Shown here: in pieces, positions 19,298-28,696 of the stretch | Layout of the letters: every line of letters begins with the position of its first letter | Numbering within the stretch: the first letter of the stretch is position 1 | Assembly (NCBI GenBank): GCA_021776615.1 | Contig: JAJFFO010000018.1 | Span: forward strand, 1 to 64,000 | DNA: 64,000 nt | Source of the DNA: Robiginitomaculum sp. | GTDB lineage: Bacteria; Pseudomonadota; Alphaproteobacteria; Caulobacterales; Maricaulaceae | Direction: 5' to 3' | Made by a program: the position numbers and the translations under genes | The notes under the pieces: generated by a model | The model's input: only the letters and a program-made list of their open reading frames with translations | Told to the model about the DNA's origin: nothing | Database searches by the model: none

Positions 19298-20085
19298 GTT
19301 TTATACCAAGTGCCGAACTGTGGCTTTCCCTGTTCCTTTTGCTTACTGGGCCGTTTATCGGCAGCTTCATCAGCGCCAGCGCCCAGACATGGCCCACCCG
19401 CTCAAACCTGCTTATTCGGCGTTCCCAATGCGCCCATTGCCAGCGCCCACTAACTCTTGCAGATCTCGTCCCGCTGCTTAGCTTTCTCGTCCTTAAAGGC
19501 CGGTGCCGCACGTGTAAGACCTCGATTGCGCGCCAACATTTTTTCGCCGAAATATTAAGCACCCTCATCGCCTTAAGTTCGGTATATGTGTTTTCAGGCT
19601 GGACGATGCTGGCCAGCGCCCTGTTTGGATTTACTTTGCTGTTTGCTGCCCTTGTGGACTTTCGCACACGGCTGATACCCGACGGCGCTTCGTTTTCCTT
19701 GATTGCCGCCGGACCTGCTTTGCTCTACTTCCTGCACGGCACCAATGGTCTCTTTACCGCACTGGTCGGCGCGAGCCTTGGTTATGGGGTTTTCTGGCTG
19801 GTTGCTTTTGCCTACCGCCACCTTCGCGGCCGCGAAGGTCTGGGCATGGGCGATGCCAAATTGCTTGCCGCTGGCGGCGGCTGGATGGGCCCTTTTGCAC
19901 TGCCATGGATTATTCTACTGGCCGCCTCAAGCGCTCTTGCCATTCTGCTTTTAACAAACAAAGGCAATCTTCGCGGCGACACTGAATTGCCGTTTGGCCC
20001 TGCGCTTGCTTTTGCTATTTTTGTACTTTGGCTATGGTTTGGCTGGCAGGGTGATGGTTTGCTCTTGCTGTCCCTGACCGCCTAA
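19294..20085 (+). CDS. gspO: Prepilin peptidase (GspO/PilD family)
   Basis: This inner-membrane aspartic protease cleaves and N-methylates the pseudopilins GspG-K encoded downstream. The 263-residue protein has the N-terminal segment GSFISASAQTWP and two CxxC pairs, CAHC and CRTC (zinc/methylase domain). Catalytic aspartates are in ALVDFRTRLIPD and GLGMGDAKLLA, the GxGD motif. About seven membrane helices are predicted. ATGA overlap with gspD shows translational coupling. It is the last type II gene before the polysaccharide-export insertion. Confidence 0.94.
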   Translation: MSFIPSAELWLSLFLLLTGPFIGSFISASAQTWPTRSNLLIRRSQCAHCQRPLTLADLVPLLSFLVLKGRCRTCKTSIARQHFFAEILSTLIALSSVYVFSGWTMLASALFGFTLLFAALVDFRTRLIPDGASFSLIAAGPALLYFLHGTNGLFTALVGASLGYGVFWLVAFAYRHLRGREGLGMGDAKLLAAGGGWMGPFALPWIILLAASSALAILLLTNKGNLRGDTELPFGPALAFAIFVLWLWFGWQGDGLLLLSLTA

Positions 20086-20099
20086 GGCACAAGATAATC

Positions 20100-20921
20100 A
20101 TGCCACCCGAACCAAGTCTTACTATTCGAAAAGCGCGGCCGCCGGGTCGGCTTTTGCAACTGTGGGAGCAGCGTGAAGCGCTGGGTGCGCTAACTTTCAG
20201 GCAAATCCGCAGCCGCTTTGCGCAGCCGGTTATTGGCCTGGCATGGCTTATCGTGCAGCCGGTAATACAGGCCTTGGTGTTTTCGCTATTTTTTGGCTTT
20301 TTGGTTCGCGTTCCCAGCGATGGCACGCCCTATCCGGCGATGGTGTTTACCGGCGTGGCGCTATGGTATCTGGTGTCACATAGCGCCATGGAAGGGGCCA
20401 ATACTTTTGCTTCTGCCGCGCCGCTTTTGCGTCAGACGCCACTGCCGCGGCTCTATCCGGTATTGGCGGCAGTAATGAGCGCCACCGTCGACACCTCGAT
20501 CGCGCTGATCATCGCGCTTTTTGCAGGCTTGTTATTTGGTGCCCACCCGGGCTGGCAATTGCTGAGTGCACCGTTTTTTCTACTTGCCGCCATGCTCGCC
20601 GCTTTTGGTATAGCCAGCATTCTTGCTGCCCTTTGCGGTGTATGGCGCGATGCCCGCCAACTTGTACCCTTGGGTACGCAAATGGCCATGTTCGCTTCGC
20701 CGGTTATCTACCCGACTTCGTTGATTCCGGCGCAATGGCAAAGCCTCTACGCCCTCAACCCGTTTGTCGGCATTATTAGTGGCCTGCGTTGGGCATTATT
20801 AGGGGCACCCGCTCCGAACCCCTCCCATCTTGCTATTTCTATTGCCGCCGCCATTTTCATTGGAGGGTTTGGTCTGTGGACTTTCTTCGCTTTGGAAGGA
20901 CGAGCCGCCGATGAGCTTTAA
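20100..20921 (+). CDS. ABC-2 type polysaccharide export permease (Wzm/KpsM-like)
   Basis: This is the integral membrane subunit of an ABC-2 exporter for cell-surface polysaccharide (273 residues, six predicted helices). The start of the membrane domain has LTFRQIRSRFAQPVIGLAWLI. Further on come the family segments SPVIYPTSLIP and LYALNPFVGIISGLRWALLG. The stop overlaps the start of the ATPase gene by 11 bases, so the two subunits are coupled. It sits 14 bases after gspO and is an unusual guest inside a type II secretion cluster. Confidence 0.9.
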   Translation: MPPEPSLTIRKARPPGRLLQLWEQREALGALTFRQIRSRFAQPVIGLAWLIVQPVIQALVFSLFFGFLVRVPSDGTPYPAMVFTGVALWYLVSHSAMEGANTFASAAPLLRQTPLPRLYPVLAAVMSATVDTSIALIIALFAGLLFGAHPGWQLLSAPFFLLAAMLAAFGIASILAALCGVWRDARQLVPLGTQMAMFASPVIYPTSLIPAQWQSLYALNPFVGIISGLRWALLGAPAPNPSHLAISIAAAIFIGGFGLWTFFALEGRAADEL

Positions 20922-21639
20922 CGCTATAGAAGCCCGCGCCATCACCAAACGCTTTGCCCTGTTGCGCCATGATACGCAGCGCCCGCTTTATCATCGACTT
21001 GGCGGCGAAAAGAGACAGACACGGACTGCCTTGGACAAGGTCAGCTTTTGCCTTGCGCCCGGCAAAGCCTTGGCGGTAATGGGCCGTAATGGTTCGGGCA
21101 AAAGTACTTTGTTGAAAATTCTGGCGGGAGTCATTGACCCCAATAGCGGCGAAGCTCATCTGCGCGGCCAAGTCGGCGCTTTATTGGAAGTTGGTGCCGG
21201 GGCGCACCCGGATCTGACCGGCCGCGAAAACCTGCGTCTTGTGGCCCGGCTATTGCGCGTGCCCGCCGACCAGCGCAAAGAATATTATGAGCGCACCGCC
21301 GCGTTTAGCGAATTGGGCGAAAAACTCGATGAGCCAACTCGTTGGTATTCTTCCGGGCAATATGCACGGCTCGGATTTTCCATGGCGGCGATGGCACCTA
21401 CGGATATTTTACTTATTGACGAAGCATTAGGTGCCGGCGATGCACCGTTTCAGCTCAAATGTTTTGATTTTTTCTTCGCCGCAAAGGCACAAGGCCGGGC
21501 CTTTGTCATGGTCAGTCACGCCACGCAGGTGTTAAGAGATCTATGCGATGACGGGCTGATCCTTCATGAAGGAAAGACCGTGTATACGGGCTCAGTAGAG
21601 GATGCAGTTGAACATTATGACTCTATGGCATTTTCTTGA
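20911..21639 (+). CDS. Short ABC polysaccharide export ATPase (Wzt/KpsT-like)
   Basis: This is the ATPase partner of the preceding permease (242 residues). It shows Walker A MGRNGSGKSTLLKILAG, the polysaccharide-exporter sequence GALLEVGAGAHPDLTGREN, signature YSSGQYARLGFSM, Walker B ILLIDEALGAGD and SHATQVL with the switch histidine. The frame is open further upstream, but the ATG at 20911 gives the normal N-terminus (MSFNAIEARAITKRF). It lacks the C-terminal carbohydrate-binding domain of O9a/O8-type Wzt proteins. It is therefore the short type that exports glycan without reading a terminal cap. Confidence 0.9.
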   Translation: MSFNAIEARAITKRFALLRHDTQRPLYHRLGGEKRQTRTALDKVSFCLAPGKALAVMGRNGSGKSTLLKILAGVIDPNSGEAHLRGQVGALLEVGAGAHPDLTGRENLRLVARLLRVPADQRKEYYERTAAFSELGEKLDEPTRWYSSGQYARLGFSMAAMAPTDILLIDEALGAGDAPFQLKCFDFFFAAKAQGRAFVMVSHATQVLRDLCDDGLILHEGKTVYTGSVEDAVEHYDSMAFS

Positions 21640-23917
21640 AAGCATTGTCCCGTGGGGGCACAAAAAGGGCTGGTTGCTTTGGAAAAACGGTTTGCCGCGC
21701 CCCTTGCAATGTCCGGCATGCCACACCAACGCCAACATGGCGACGCGGCGCTCCATTGCATCGCCATTCAAAAAACACAGACGCTTTGCACTCTATGATT
21801 GCCCCAAATGCGGTAGTGGGCATTTTCCCGATATCAGCGCCCCGCCTTATGAAGACAAGCATCTGGATGGTCAAAAAGACGGCTTTCTGGCAGCCAAAAA
21901 ATTCTATGTCGAGCAAGGCGCTGGATTTGACTCCATGTTCGCACCGTTTTTCTGGGCACAAAAAAATAAAATAAAATCCCTGCTGGAAGTTGGCTGCGGC
22001 TATGGGTTTTCGCTGGATTTCGCGGCCAAGGCATTAAAGTGGAATGTTACCGGAATTGACCCCTCCCACATTGCCCGCGCCGGAACGGAAGAGTTGGGTA
22101 TTTCGATCGTGGATGGCTATTTGGATCGCGACACCAAAGTGCCCGGCCTGCCCTTTGATCTGGTATATTCATCGGAGGTGATCGAACATATTGGTGATCC
22201 GGATCCCTTTATATACACCCTTGCCCATGCCGCGGGTGAAGATGGCACTATCCTGCTGACCACGCCGGATATTGCTGGCTTGCGTGCGGAGCGCCAAACA
22301 GAGGAAATCATCCCTTTGCTGTCACCAGGTTCGCATCTGGTGTTATATAGCGAAGCTGGTTTGGAAGCATGTTTACGCCGCGCGGGATTAGCGCACGTAA
22401 AAACCCACTCGACCGGCGATACACTTTACGCCTTCGCGTCCAACGCCACCATAAAAGTAGATTTCAAAAGCCCTGTCGACCCCAAAAAACTCTCGCAATA
22501 CCTTGAGACCCAAATGAAGGGCAAAGATCTTCCTCCGCACCTTATCACCGGGTTTTCTGGCCGCCTTTTACGCACTCAAACCGATACGGGAGATTACGCA
22601 AAAGCCCAAAGAACCTTTGACACTCTGCATACCCATTTGCAAAAAACCTATCACATCGACATCAAGCAGCCGGACACCGAGAAAATTACTGCCCCCGGCA
22701 ATTTAAACTTCGCAGCGTATGCAAAAAACCATCCATTTAATTTGGTTACAATACTGTATTGTGGCGGCATTCTTAGCCTGAACCACCATCAAAACCATGA
22801 CCTTGCCCTTGCCTATTTCACCGCTTGTGATCGCGCCTACCGCACTATGGAACCAGTCTTAACCGCCGCCAATACCGCCGATCTTGATAGCCGACATTTG
22901 GCCATTAATGCGGCCATGTTGCGGGCAAGTCTGACCGCGCAGAAAGACCCGCTTTGCGCTGTGGACGTCTTACTCCTGACACGGACATTTGCCGGGCAAT
23001 TCACCAATGAGCAAAATATCAATACACTATTGGAGGTTTTTGCTGGCGCCGCCAATGCTGGCCATTATGCCGCTGCGCAAAAATTGCGCGCGCCAGTCGA
23101 ACTGGCACTTGAAAACACAAGCTGTGAAAACCTGTTTGAAAGAGCTGCCGGGCTCGGACTGGCAATGCTGGCGCTTAATCGCGATTTCGACCGCACAAAC
23201 GGGCTTAAATGGTTACAATTTGCGCTTGAAAGCGCCCCTGAAGGAAAACAATGGGAGGCCATGGGCGGCGTATGGGCAACCCATGCGGCGGCGCGCGGCG
23301 TGGAATTATTATGTATTGGCGGCCAGAAGGCCTTTACCAAACAGCGCGATACTATTGCGCCTGCGCTGAAAGCCGCACCATTATCACCGAAAGATTATGC
23401 GGTCATCGAGGCGCTGGGTTTGGCTTTTCTGGACGACAACCCCAAGGAAGCGCTGTTCTGGTTTGAACAGGCGCTTAAATTCGCCGGTCCGGAACAAAAA
23501 GCCGTTACCGCAGCGCGCGTGAACGAGGCCAAGCTGCGGGTCTTCATCAATGCGGTAAACGCTGGAGAAAGTGAATATGCCGCCAATACCCGCGAGGCGG
23601 TGGTGCAGATCGCTGCCGCATCGAATGATTCCGGTCTTGGGTTTGCGCTGGCCATGGACGACCTCAATCGGCGCGCCGACCTGCAAGCGGCGGCTGAACG
23701 GTTCAGCGCCCTCGCCCGTCAGAATGCAAACCCGGATTTGGCCATACAAAGCGCCTTTCACCTTGCTTTGGTGTTGGCAAAAAATGGCGAAGTGACGCAA
23801 GCGCGCAAAACGGCCACAGCCCTCTATGCCGCGGACAATCCCGACGCCGAGCGCATTGCCGAACTGGTTGGAAACCGCGCCGCAGAACTTGACGCCGCTA
23901 TTGCTGGGGCAGCATAG
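21602..23917 (+). CDS. Class I SAM methyltransferase with zinc-ribbon start and long TPR-like tail
   Basis: The 771-residue protein has three parts. Residues 37-70 carry two CxxC pairs (CPAC, CPKC), a zinc-ribbon pattern. Residues ~125-270 are a class I methyltransferase with SAM motif LLEVGCGYGFSLDF and SSEVIEHIGDPDP. Residues ~320-771 are alpha-helical repeats that read like degenerate TPR (ALFWFEQALKFAG, ATALYAADNP). It overlaps the ATPase gene, and the start is uncertain: ATG at 21602 or 21617, neither with a well-spaced ribosome site. Methylation of the glycan exported by the adjacent transporter is a reasonable inference. A protein substrate cannot be excluded. Confidence 0.75.
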   Translation: MQLNIMTLWHFLESIVPWGHKKGWLLWKNGLPRPLQCPACHTNANMATRRSIASPFKKHRRFALYDCPKCGSGHFPDISAPPYEDKHLDGQKDGFLAAKKFYVEQGAGFDSMFAPFFWAQKNKIKSLLEVGCGYGFSLDFAAKALKWNVTGIDPSHIARAGTEELGISIVDGYLDRDTKVPGLPFDLVYSSEVIEHIGDPDPFIYTLAHAAGEDGTILLTTPDIAGLRAERQTEEIIPLLSPGSHLVLYSEAGLEACLRRAGLAHVKTHSTGDTLYAFASNATIKVDFKSPVDPKKLSQYLETQMKGKDLPPHLITGFSGRLLRTQTDTGDYAKAQRTFDTLHTHLQKTYHIDIKQPDTEKITAPGNLNFAAYAKNHPFNLVTILYCGGILSLNHHQNHDLALAYFTACDRAYRTMEPVLTAANTADLDSRHLAINAAMLRASLTAQKDPLCAVDVLLLTRTFAGQFTNEQNINTLLEVFAGAANAGHYAAAQKLRAPVELALENTSCENLFERAAGLGLAMLALNRDFDRTNGLKWLQFALESAPEGKQWEAMGGVWATHAAARGVELLCIGGQKAFTKQRDTIAPALKAAPLSPKDYAVIEALGLAFLDDNPKEALFWFEQALKFAGPEQKAVTAARVNEAKLRVFINAVNAGESEYAANTREAVVQIAAASNDSGLGFALAMDDLNRRADLQAAAERFSALARQNANPDLAIQSAFHLALVLAKNGEVTQARKTATALYAADNPDAERIAELVGNRAAELDAAIAGAA

Positions 23918-23923
23918 AAGAGT

Positions 23924-24973
23924 ATGAAAAAATTACGCCATTTCTTGCGACGCCTCTGGATGTTGTTTTTCGGCGAGCGAGAGCGCAATGACTATGTCAT
24001 GCAATATGCCAAATTCGCATGGGCATTGATTTTTGGCCGTGGCAGCTTCATAAAACAAAGCTGGGGCGAGACGCCAAACCCGCAAGAGACGCCCGATATC
24101 TGTATTTTTGTGCATTATGACAAGCACGGACTGGTCCATGATTATGTACTGCTGTATTTACAAGCCCTGCGCGATGCTGGGCGCGGTATTGTGTTTGTCA
24201 CCAATAGCCCAAAGTTTCCACAAATAGAGCGGCAAAAACTGGACGGTCTTTGCGCCAAAATACAATGGCGAAACAATAAGGGCTATGACTTCGGGGCTTA
24301 TGCAGATGGCCTTAAATCTCTTGGTAATTTTGAGAACTACCACTCCATCACCTTGTGCAATGACAGCGTTTACGGGCCATTGTCCGATTTATCGGCGGTC
24401 TATGATAAAATGGACCCCAGTGCGGCAGATATTTGGGGTATGACTGATTCCTGGGATCAGCAGCACCATTTACAAAGCTATTTTCTGGTTTTTCATAAAG
24501 CCGCCTTGGAGCATTTGGCTTTTCAAAAACGTTGGAAAAACTATATCCACGTGCCGTCAAAATCCTGGGTTATCCGCAAGCATGAAATTGGCATTACCGG
24601 CGAATTGCGCAAAGCCGGTTTGCGGGCAAAGGCGGCATTTCCCTATCGGGTTTTGCTGGGCGATTTTTTTGATCGCATGGGCGACGCATCGGTGCTCAAT
24701 GATAAGGATATATTGCCAAAACACCGTAAATTCCTGTCCCGTATTTATGAACATGCCGAGCACGGTCTCCCCTTAAATGTTACGCATTTTTTCTGGGATC
24801 GGCTGATCATAGAATTTGATTTTCCATTCATCAAAAGGGAGATTTTACAAAGCAATCCATCTGCATTACCAGGGGTTTATCGGTGGGAAAAATTCATCAA
24901 CACCCTAAGCGATTATGACACCAGCGCCATCACCCGACATTTGGAATTCACCCAGCATGGGCGGTTTATGTGA
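23924..24973 (+). CDS. Rhamnan synthesis protein F family (RgpF-like)
   Basis: This 349-residue protein matches the RgpF family (rhamnan/rhamnose-glucose polysaccharide synthesis). Diagnostic segments are ICIFVHYDKHGLVHDY, IVFVTNSPKF, NKGYDFGAYADGL, HSITLCNDSVYGPL and DIWGMTDSWDQQHHLQSYF. Members are involved in building rhamnose-containing surface glycans, but their exact chemistry is not settled. It follows the methyltransferase by six bases, and its stop overlaps the gspE start (TGATG). Transcription therefore appears continuous from polysaccharide genes into the type II secretion genes. Confidence 0.85.
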   Translation: MKKLRHFLRRLWMLFFGERERNDYVMQYAKFAWALIFGRGSFIKQSWGETPNPQETPDICIFVHYDKHGLVHDYVLLYLQALRDAGRGIVFVTNSPKFPQIERQKLDGLCAKIQWRNNKGYDFGAYADGLKSLGNFENYHSITLCNDSVYGPLSDLSAVYDKMDPSAADIWGMTDSWDQQHHLQSYFLVFHKAALEHLAFQKRWKNYIHVPSKSWVIRKHEIGITGELRKAGLRAKAAFPYRVLLGDFFDRMGDASVLNDKDILPKHRKFLSRIYEHAEHGLPLNVTHFFWDRLIIEFDFPFIKREILQSNPSALPGVYRWEKFINTLSDYDTSAITRHLEFTQHGRFM

Positions 24974-26619
24974 TGGCTGTTGATAAATATCTCGCTGCCG
25001 ACACAGACATGCACGCCTGGTTGCAAACCGCCGGACTTTCCGAAGCCGACACCGGGCGCGCTTTGCGGGCGGCGCAAGATAGCGGCGAAGCATTATCCTC
25101 AGTGGTTCGCCGCCTTGGGTTTTTGAGCGATACCGCCATTGCCCAGAGCTTGGCCATAGCCAGTGCCTTACCGTGCATTCTCGCCGAGAGTTTTGCCGCG
25201 CAAGACCCGGTTAATGGCATTGTCAGCCCGGAATTTTTGATGGCCAATAAGGCGTGCATTGCCGATGCCGATGACAGCCACGTTTTGCTGGCCATCGCCG
25301 ACCCGGCATCCGCGGATATTGTTGACTCCATTGAGTTGGCAATTGGCAAACCTGTCACCCTGGCGCTAGCCCCCTTGGCGGATATTGAGGCGGCTTTAGC
25401 GCGGTATTTTGGCGCTGCAGCCGGCCATACCAATCCTGATAACGATCACCATGGCGTCGACGATGCGGACGCCGAGCATTTGCGCGATTTGGCGAGCGAG
25501 GCTCCGGTGGTCCGTCTGGTCAATGATTTGTTCAAACAAGCTCTCGCCCACCGGGCATCGGATATTCATATAGAGCCTTATCGCGACCATTTGCGCATCC
25601 GGTTGCGCGTAGATGGAGTATTGCATGATCAGGACGCACCGCGCGCCGCCCTGACGCAATTGGTGGTGTCGCGCATCAAAATTATTGCCGGCCTCGACAT
25701 TGCCGAGCGCCGGCGGCCGCAAGACGGCCGCGCGCGCATAAGCATTGCCGGCACGCCGCTTGATTTGCGTATTGCCACCACCCCCAGTGCCCACGGCGAA
25801 AGCGTGGTTATACGGCTGTTGGAAGACCGCGACTCTGAGGTTGATTTGCATAGCCTTGGCCTTAGTGACAGGGATGAAACCCTGCTCCGCACGCGGTTGT
25901 CCGCGCCTTTCGGGCTAATCTTGGTGGTTGGCCCAACCGGCGGCGGCAAAACCACCACTTTGGCCGGGGCTATCAGCACCCTAAATACCCCGCATCAAAA
26001 AGTGATCTCCATTGAAGACCCGGTGGAATATCAAATTGATGGCGTAACCCAGATTGCCGTGCAACCGGCCATTGGCTTGACTTTCGCCAACGCCTTGCGG
26101 TCAGTTTTGCGCCAAGACCCCGATGTCATTGTTGTCGGCGAATTGCGCGATCGCGAAACCGCAGAAATTGCGGTAAATGCAGCGCTTACCGGGCATTTGG
26201 TGCTGGCCACATTGCACGCCAATACTGCCGCCGGGGCGCCAGCACGGCTCATCGACATGGGCGTCGATCCGTCACTTTTACGCTCCACATTGCGGCTGAT
26301 TTTATCGCAACGGCTGATCCGCTTGTTGTGCCAAAATTGCCGTGAAAAAGCCAAAGGTACATGGCACCATAAGGGTTGCGATCAGTGCGCGGACACGGGT
26401 TATTTGGGGCGCAAGGGATTGTTCGAATCCATTGATCTGACGCCAGCCTTATTGGAAATGATCCAACCCGATTTATCAGCATTGGAATTTGAGCGGGCGG
26501 CACGCGAAAGCGGGTGCTTGTCCTTGTCGGACGATGGCCAAGCCAAAGTGAAAGCCGGATTGACCGATGCGGATGAAATATGGCGGGTGCTGGGCGAGCG
26601 CGTGGGGAGCAAAGCGTGA
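24973..26619 (+). CDS. gspE: Type II secretion ATPase GspE
   Basis: This cytoplasmic hexameric ATPase drives pseudopilus assembly (548 residues). After an N-terminal MshEN/GspE-N domain come LVNDLFKQALAHRASDIHIEP, Walker A VGPTGGGKTTTLAG, the Asp box ISIEDPVEYQIDG, Walker B VIVVGELRDRETA and the His box LATLHANTA. A four-cysteine zinc motif (CQNC ... CDQC) near residue 455 is typical of GspE/PilB. The ATG at 24973 shares its first base with the previous stop; a GTG three bases earlier is possible. Confidence 0.95.
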   Translation: MAVDKYLAADTDMHAWLQTAGLSEADTGRALRAAQDSGEALSSVVRRLGFLSDTAIAQSLAIASALPCILAESFAAQDPVNGIVSPEFLMANKACIADADDSHVLLAIADPASADIVDSIELAIGKPVTLALAPLADIEAALARYFGAAAGHTNPDNDHHGVDDADAEHLRDLASEAPVVRLVNDLFKQALAHRASDIHIEPYRDHLRIRLRVDGVLHDQDAPRAALTQLVVSRIKIIAGLDIAERRRPQDGRARISIAGTPLDLRIATTPSAHGESVVIRLLEDRDSEVDLHSLGLSDRDETLLRTRLSAPFGLILVVGPTGGGKTTTLAGAISTLNTPHQKVISIEDPVEYQIDGVTQIAVQPAIGLTFANALRSVLRQDPDVIVVGELRDRETAEIAVNAALTGHLVLATLHANTAAGAPARLIDMGVDPSLLRSTLRLILSQRLIRLLCQNCREKAKGTWHHKGCDQCADTGYLGRKGLFESIDLTPALLEMIQPDLSALEFERAARESGCLSLSDDGQAKVKAGLTDADEIWRVLGERVGSKA

Positions 26620-27812
26620 GCGGTTTTCTCGTCAAATCAGTAGCTGCTGACGGGGCAAAGAGCGAGATTTTTGTCGAGGCCGCCGACGATTATGAAGCGG
26701 CGGCAAAGGTGCGCGCTCTTGGCCTGACCCCCCTGTCCACGCACGCTGGACAAGCAAGGCGAAAAAAACGCGCGCCGCGCGGTGCCCACAAAGCAGCGGC
26801 GCGCATTGTCCGCGAGCTTGGCGCCCTAACCGGCGCCGGCCTGACCATCGAACAAGCCTTGTCCAGTCTTGCCCGTTACGCCAGCACGCCTTTGATTGAA
26901 AATATTACCAGCGGCTTGCACGACGATGTGCGCGCCGGGACCAGTCTTGCTGATGCCTTTAGCGCCCGGCCTGAAATTTTTCCGCCGCCATTTGCACAAA
27001 TTGCCGAAGCGGGGGAAAGCGCTGGTGCCTTGCCAGCTGCCTTGAGTGATTTGGCCGATTGGCAGGAAAGCCGGGCCGCCTTTGAAAGTGAGATTAAGGG
27101 CGCGCTTCTATATCCCCTGATCTTGATGGTCCTGGCACTGGTGGCGGTGGGCGGCCTTATGGTTTTTGTGGTACCGCGTTTCGAGCAGGTATTTGACGAT
27201 TTGGGAGCGGCACCGCCTGCCTTTGCCGCCACCGTTTTTGCCATTGCGCGCGGCTTGACCAGGGCAGCGCCCTTCATCCTCCTTGCAATAATCGGCATTT
27301 CAGCCTTGTCCGGGCTTTGGCTAAGAAGGCCAACGGCAAAGCGGCAGGCTTATGCAGCGGCGCATAAACTGCCCGGTCTGGGTGCGCTAATGCGGACCAT
27401 GCTGGCGGCGCGGTTTTGCCGGGTATTGGCGGTATTATTGCAAAATGGATTATCGGCAGTGCCGGCCTTTCGTCTGGCCAGCGCCAGCCTGACCGATGCC
27501 TTTGCCAAACAGCGATTAGAGGAGGCGCTGACAGAAGTGCGGCGCGGAGCTTCTTTGCCAGCTCAAATTGCCCAAGCCGAAATATTGCCGCCCTTGGCGG
27601 TCGAGATTATTCGCATTGGCGAGCAGACCGGCGAACTTGGCAAAGCCACCGAACGACTGGCCAAACTCTATGAAGACCGGCTTGAACGCGGGGCGCGAAC
27701 GGCGTTGCGTCTGGCAGAACCTGCGCTTATCGGCTTTGTTGGTTTGATCGTCGGTGTTATCATTGTTTCCATCTTGCTTGCCTTGGTAAGCGTCAACGAT
27801 ATCGGGTTCTAA
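26616..27812 (+). CDS. gspF: Type II secretion inner-membrane platform protein GspF
   Basis: This polytopic platform protein is contacted by GspE (398 residues). It has two T2SSF domains: the first around residues 60-185 (FARELG-like IVRELGALTGAGLTIEQAL, FAQIAEAGESAGALPAAL), the second around 260-390 (LAVLLQNGLSAVPAFRLA, IIRIGEQTGELGKATERLA). Three hydrophobic segments are visible. The start is GTG at 26616, overlapping the gspE stop as GTGA; longer versions of the frame run into gspE. Confidence 0.94.
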   Translation: MSGFLVKSVAADGAKSEIFVEAADDYEAAAKVRALGLTPLSTHAGQARRKKRAPRGAHKAAARIVRELGALTGAGLTIEQALSSLARYASTPLIENITSGLHDDVRAGTSLADAFSARPEIFPPPFAQIAEAGESAGALPAALSDLADWQESRAAFESEIKGALLYPLILMVLALVAVGGLMVFVVPRFEQVFDDLGAAPPAFAATVFAIARGLTRAAPFILLAIIGISALSGLWLRRPTAKRQAYAAAHKLPGLGALMRTMLAARFCRVLAVLLQNGLSAVPAFRLASASLTDAFAKQRLEEALTEVRRGASLPAQIAQAEILPPLAVEIIRIGEQTGELGKATERLAKLYEDRLERGARTALRLAEPALIGFVGLIVGVIIVSILLALVSVNDIGF

Positions 27813-27813
27813 A

Positions 27814-28260
27814 ATGGCTGTTTCGATTGCTTACAAATCCAAAAGAATATCCGGACGCGGCGGTTACACCCTGACCGAACTTCTGGTGGTGCTGGTCATT
27901 CTGGGCCTGTTAATCGGCCTTATCGCGCCGCGGTTTTTGGGTCAAATCGGCAAAGCGCGGAGCAAAACCGCCCGGGTGCAAATTTCCAATCTGGCGACAG
28001 CATTGGAATATTATCAACTGGACACCGGCACTTATCCGGCGACGTCCATTGGTTTGTCTGGCTTGCTCAGTTCGCCGCCCAATGTGCAAAACTGGGATGG
28101 ACCGTATTTAAAAACCCGCCGGGTGCCCGATGACCCGTGGGGCAACCCGTATATTTATCAGCCCGGTGCCGATGGTATTTTTATAATCCGCACACTTGGT
28201 GCCGACAACCGGGAAGGTGGAGATGGCGAAAACACCGATATTTCCTCGGCTGACGAATAG
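27814..28260 (+). CDS. gspG: Major pseudopilin GspG
   Basis: This is the major subunit of the type II pseudopilus (148 residues). The prepilin leader ends at RGG|YTLTELLVVLVILGLL, with cleavage after glycine and glutamate at position +5 of the mature protein. The C-terminal half has the GspG signature GPYLKTRRVPDDPWGNPY, part of the calcium-binding loop, and ends in an acidic tail. It lies two bases after gspF. Confidence 0.95.
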   Translation: MAVSIAYKSKRISGRGGYTLTELLVVLVILGLLIGLIAPRFLGQIGKARSKTARVQISNLATALEYYQLDTGTYPATSIGLSGLLSSPPNVQNWDGPYLKTRRVPDDPWGNPYIYQPGADGIFIIRTLGADNREGGDGENTDISSADE

Positions 28261-28696
28261 AGCCAAAGCCGGTTATACGCTGGCCGAACTTCTGGTGGTA
28301 ATGGCAATCCTTGGCCTGATCACCGCTATTATTGCGCCGCGTTTTGCCAACAATACCGACGGGGCGCAGCTGGCCTCAAGCGCGTCCATCATCCACAACA
28401 CACTACGAAGCGCCAGAATCAGCGCTTTACGCAATGGCACCAGCACAAAAGTGTTCATTGACCCTTATGCCAAGACCATCTGGCGCGAAGGGGACAACCC
28501 CATCCCCCTTAGCCAAAATCTGGAACTTTCCGCCATTGGGGCAGAAGTAGAATCGGCAGGCGATCAGATCGGCTTTCGTTTTTTTGCCGAAGGACAAAGC
28601 ACTGGCGGCGAGATAAATTTAGCGATTGGCGAAAAAACCCAAAGCATCACCATCCTTTGGGCCAATGGAGATATCCGCTTTGCCCAACCACGATAG
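28223..28696 (+). CDS. gspH: Minor pseudopilin GspH
   Basis: This minor pseudopilin (157 residues) has leader KAG|YTLAELLVVMAILGLI. The globular part matches the GspH domain, with ASIIHNTLRSARISALRNGT and the C-terminal ILWANGDIRFAQ. It overlaps the end of gspG by 38 bases. I chose the ATG at 28223, which has AAGG five bases before it; a GTG at 28217 is an alternative. Confidence 0.88.
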   Translation: MAKTPIFPRLTNRAKAGYTLAELLVVMAILGLITAIIAPRFANNTDGAQLASSASIIHNTLRSARISALRNGTSTKVFIDPYAKTIWREGDNPIPLSQNLELSAIGAEVESAGDQIGFRFFAEGQSTGGEINLAIGEKTQSITILWANGDIRFAQPR

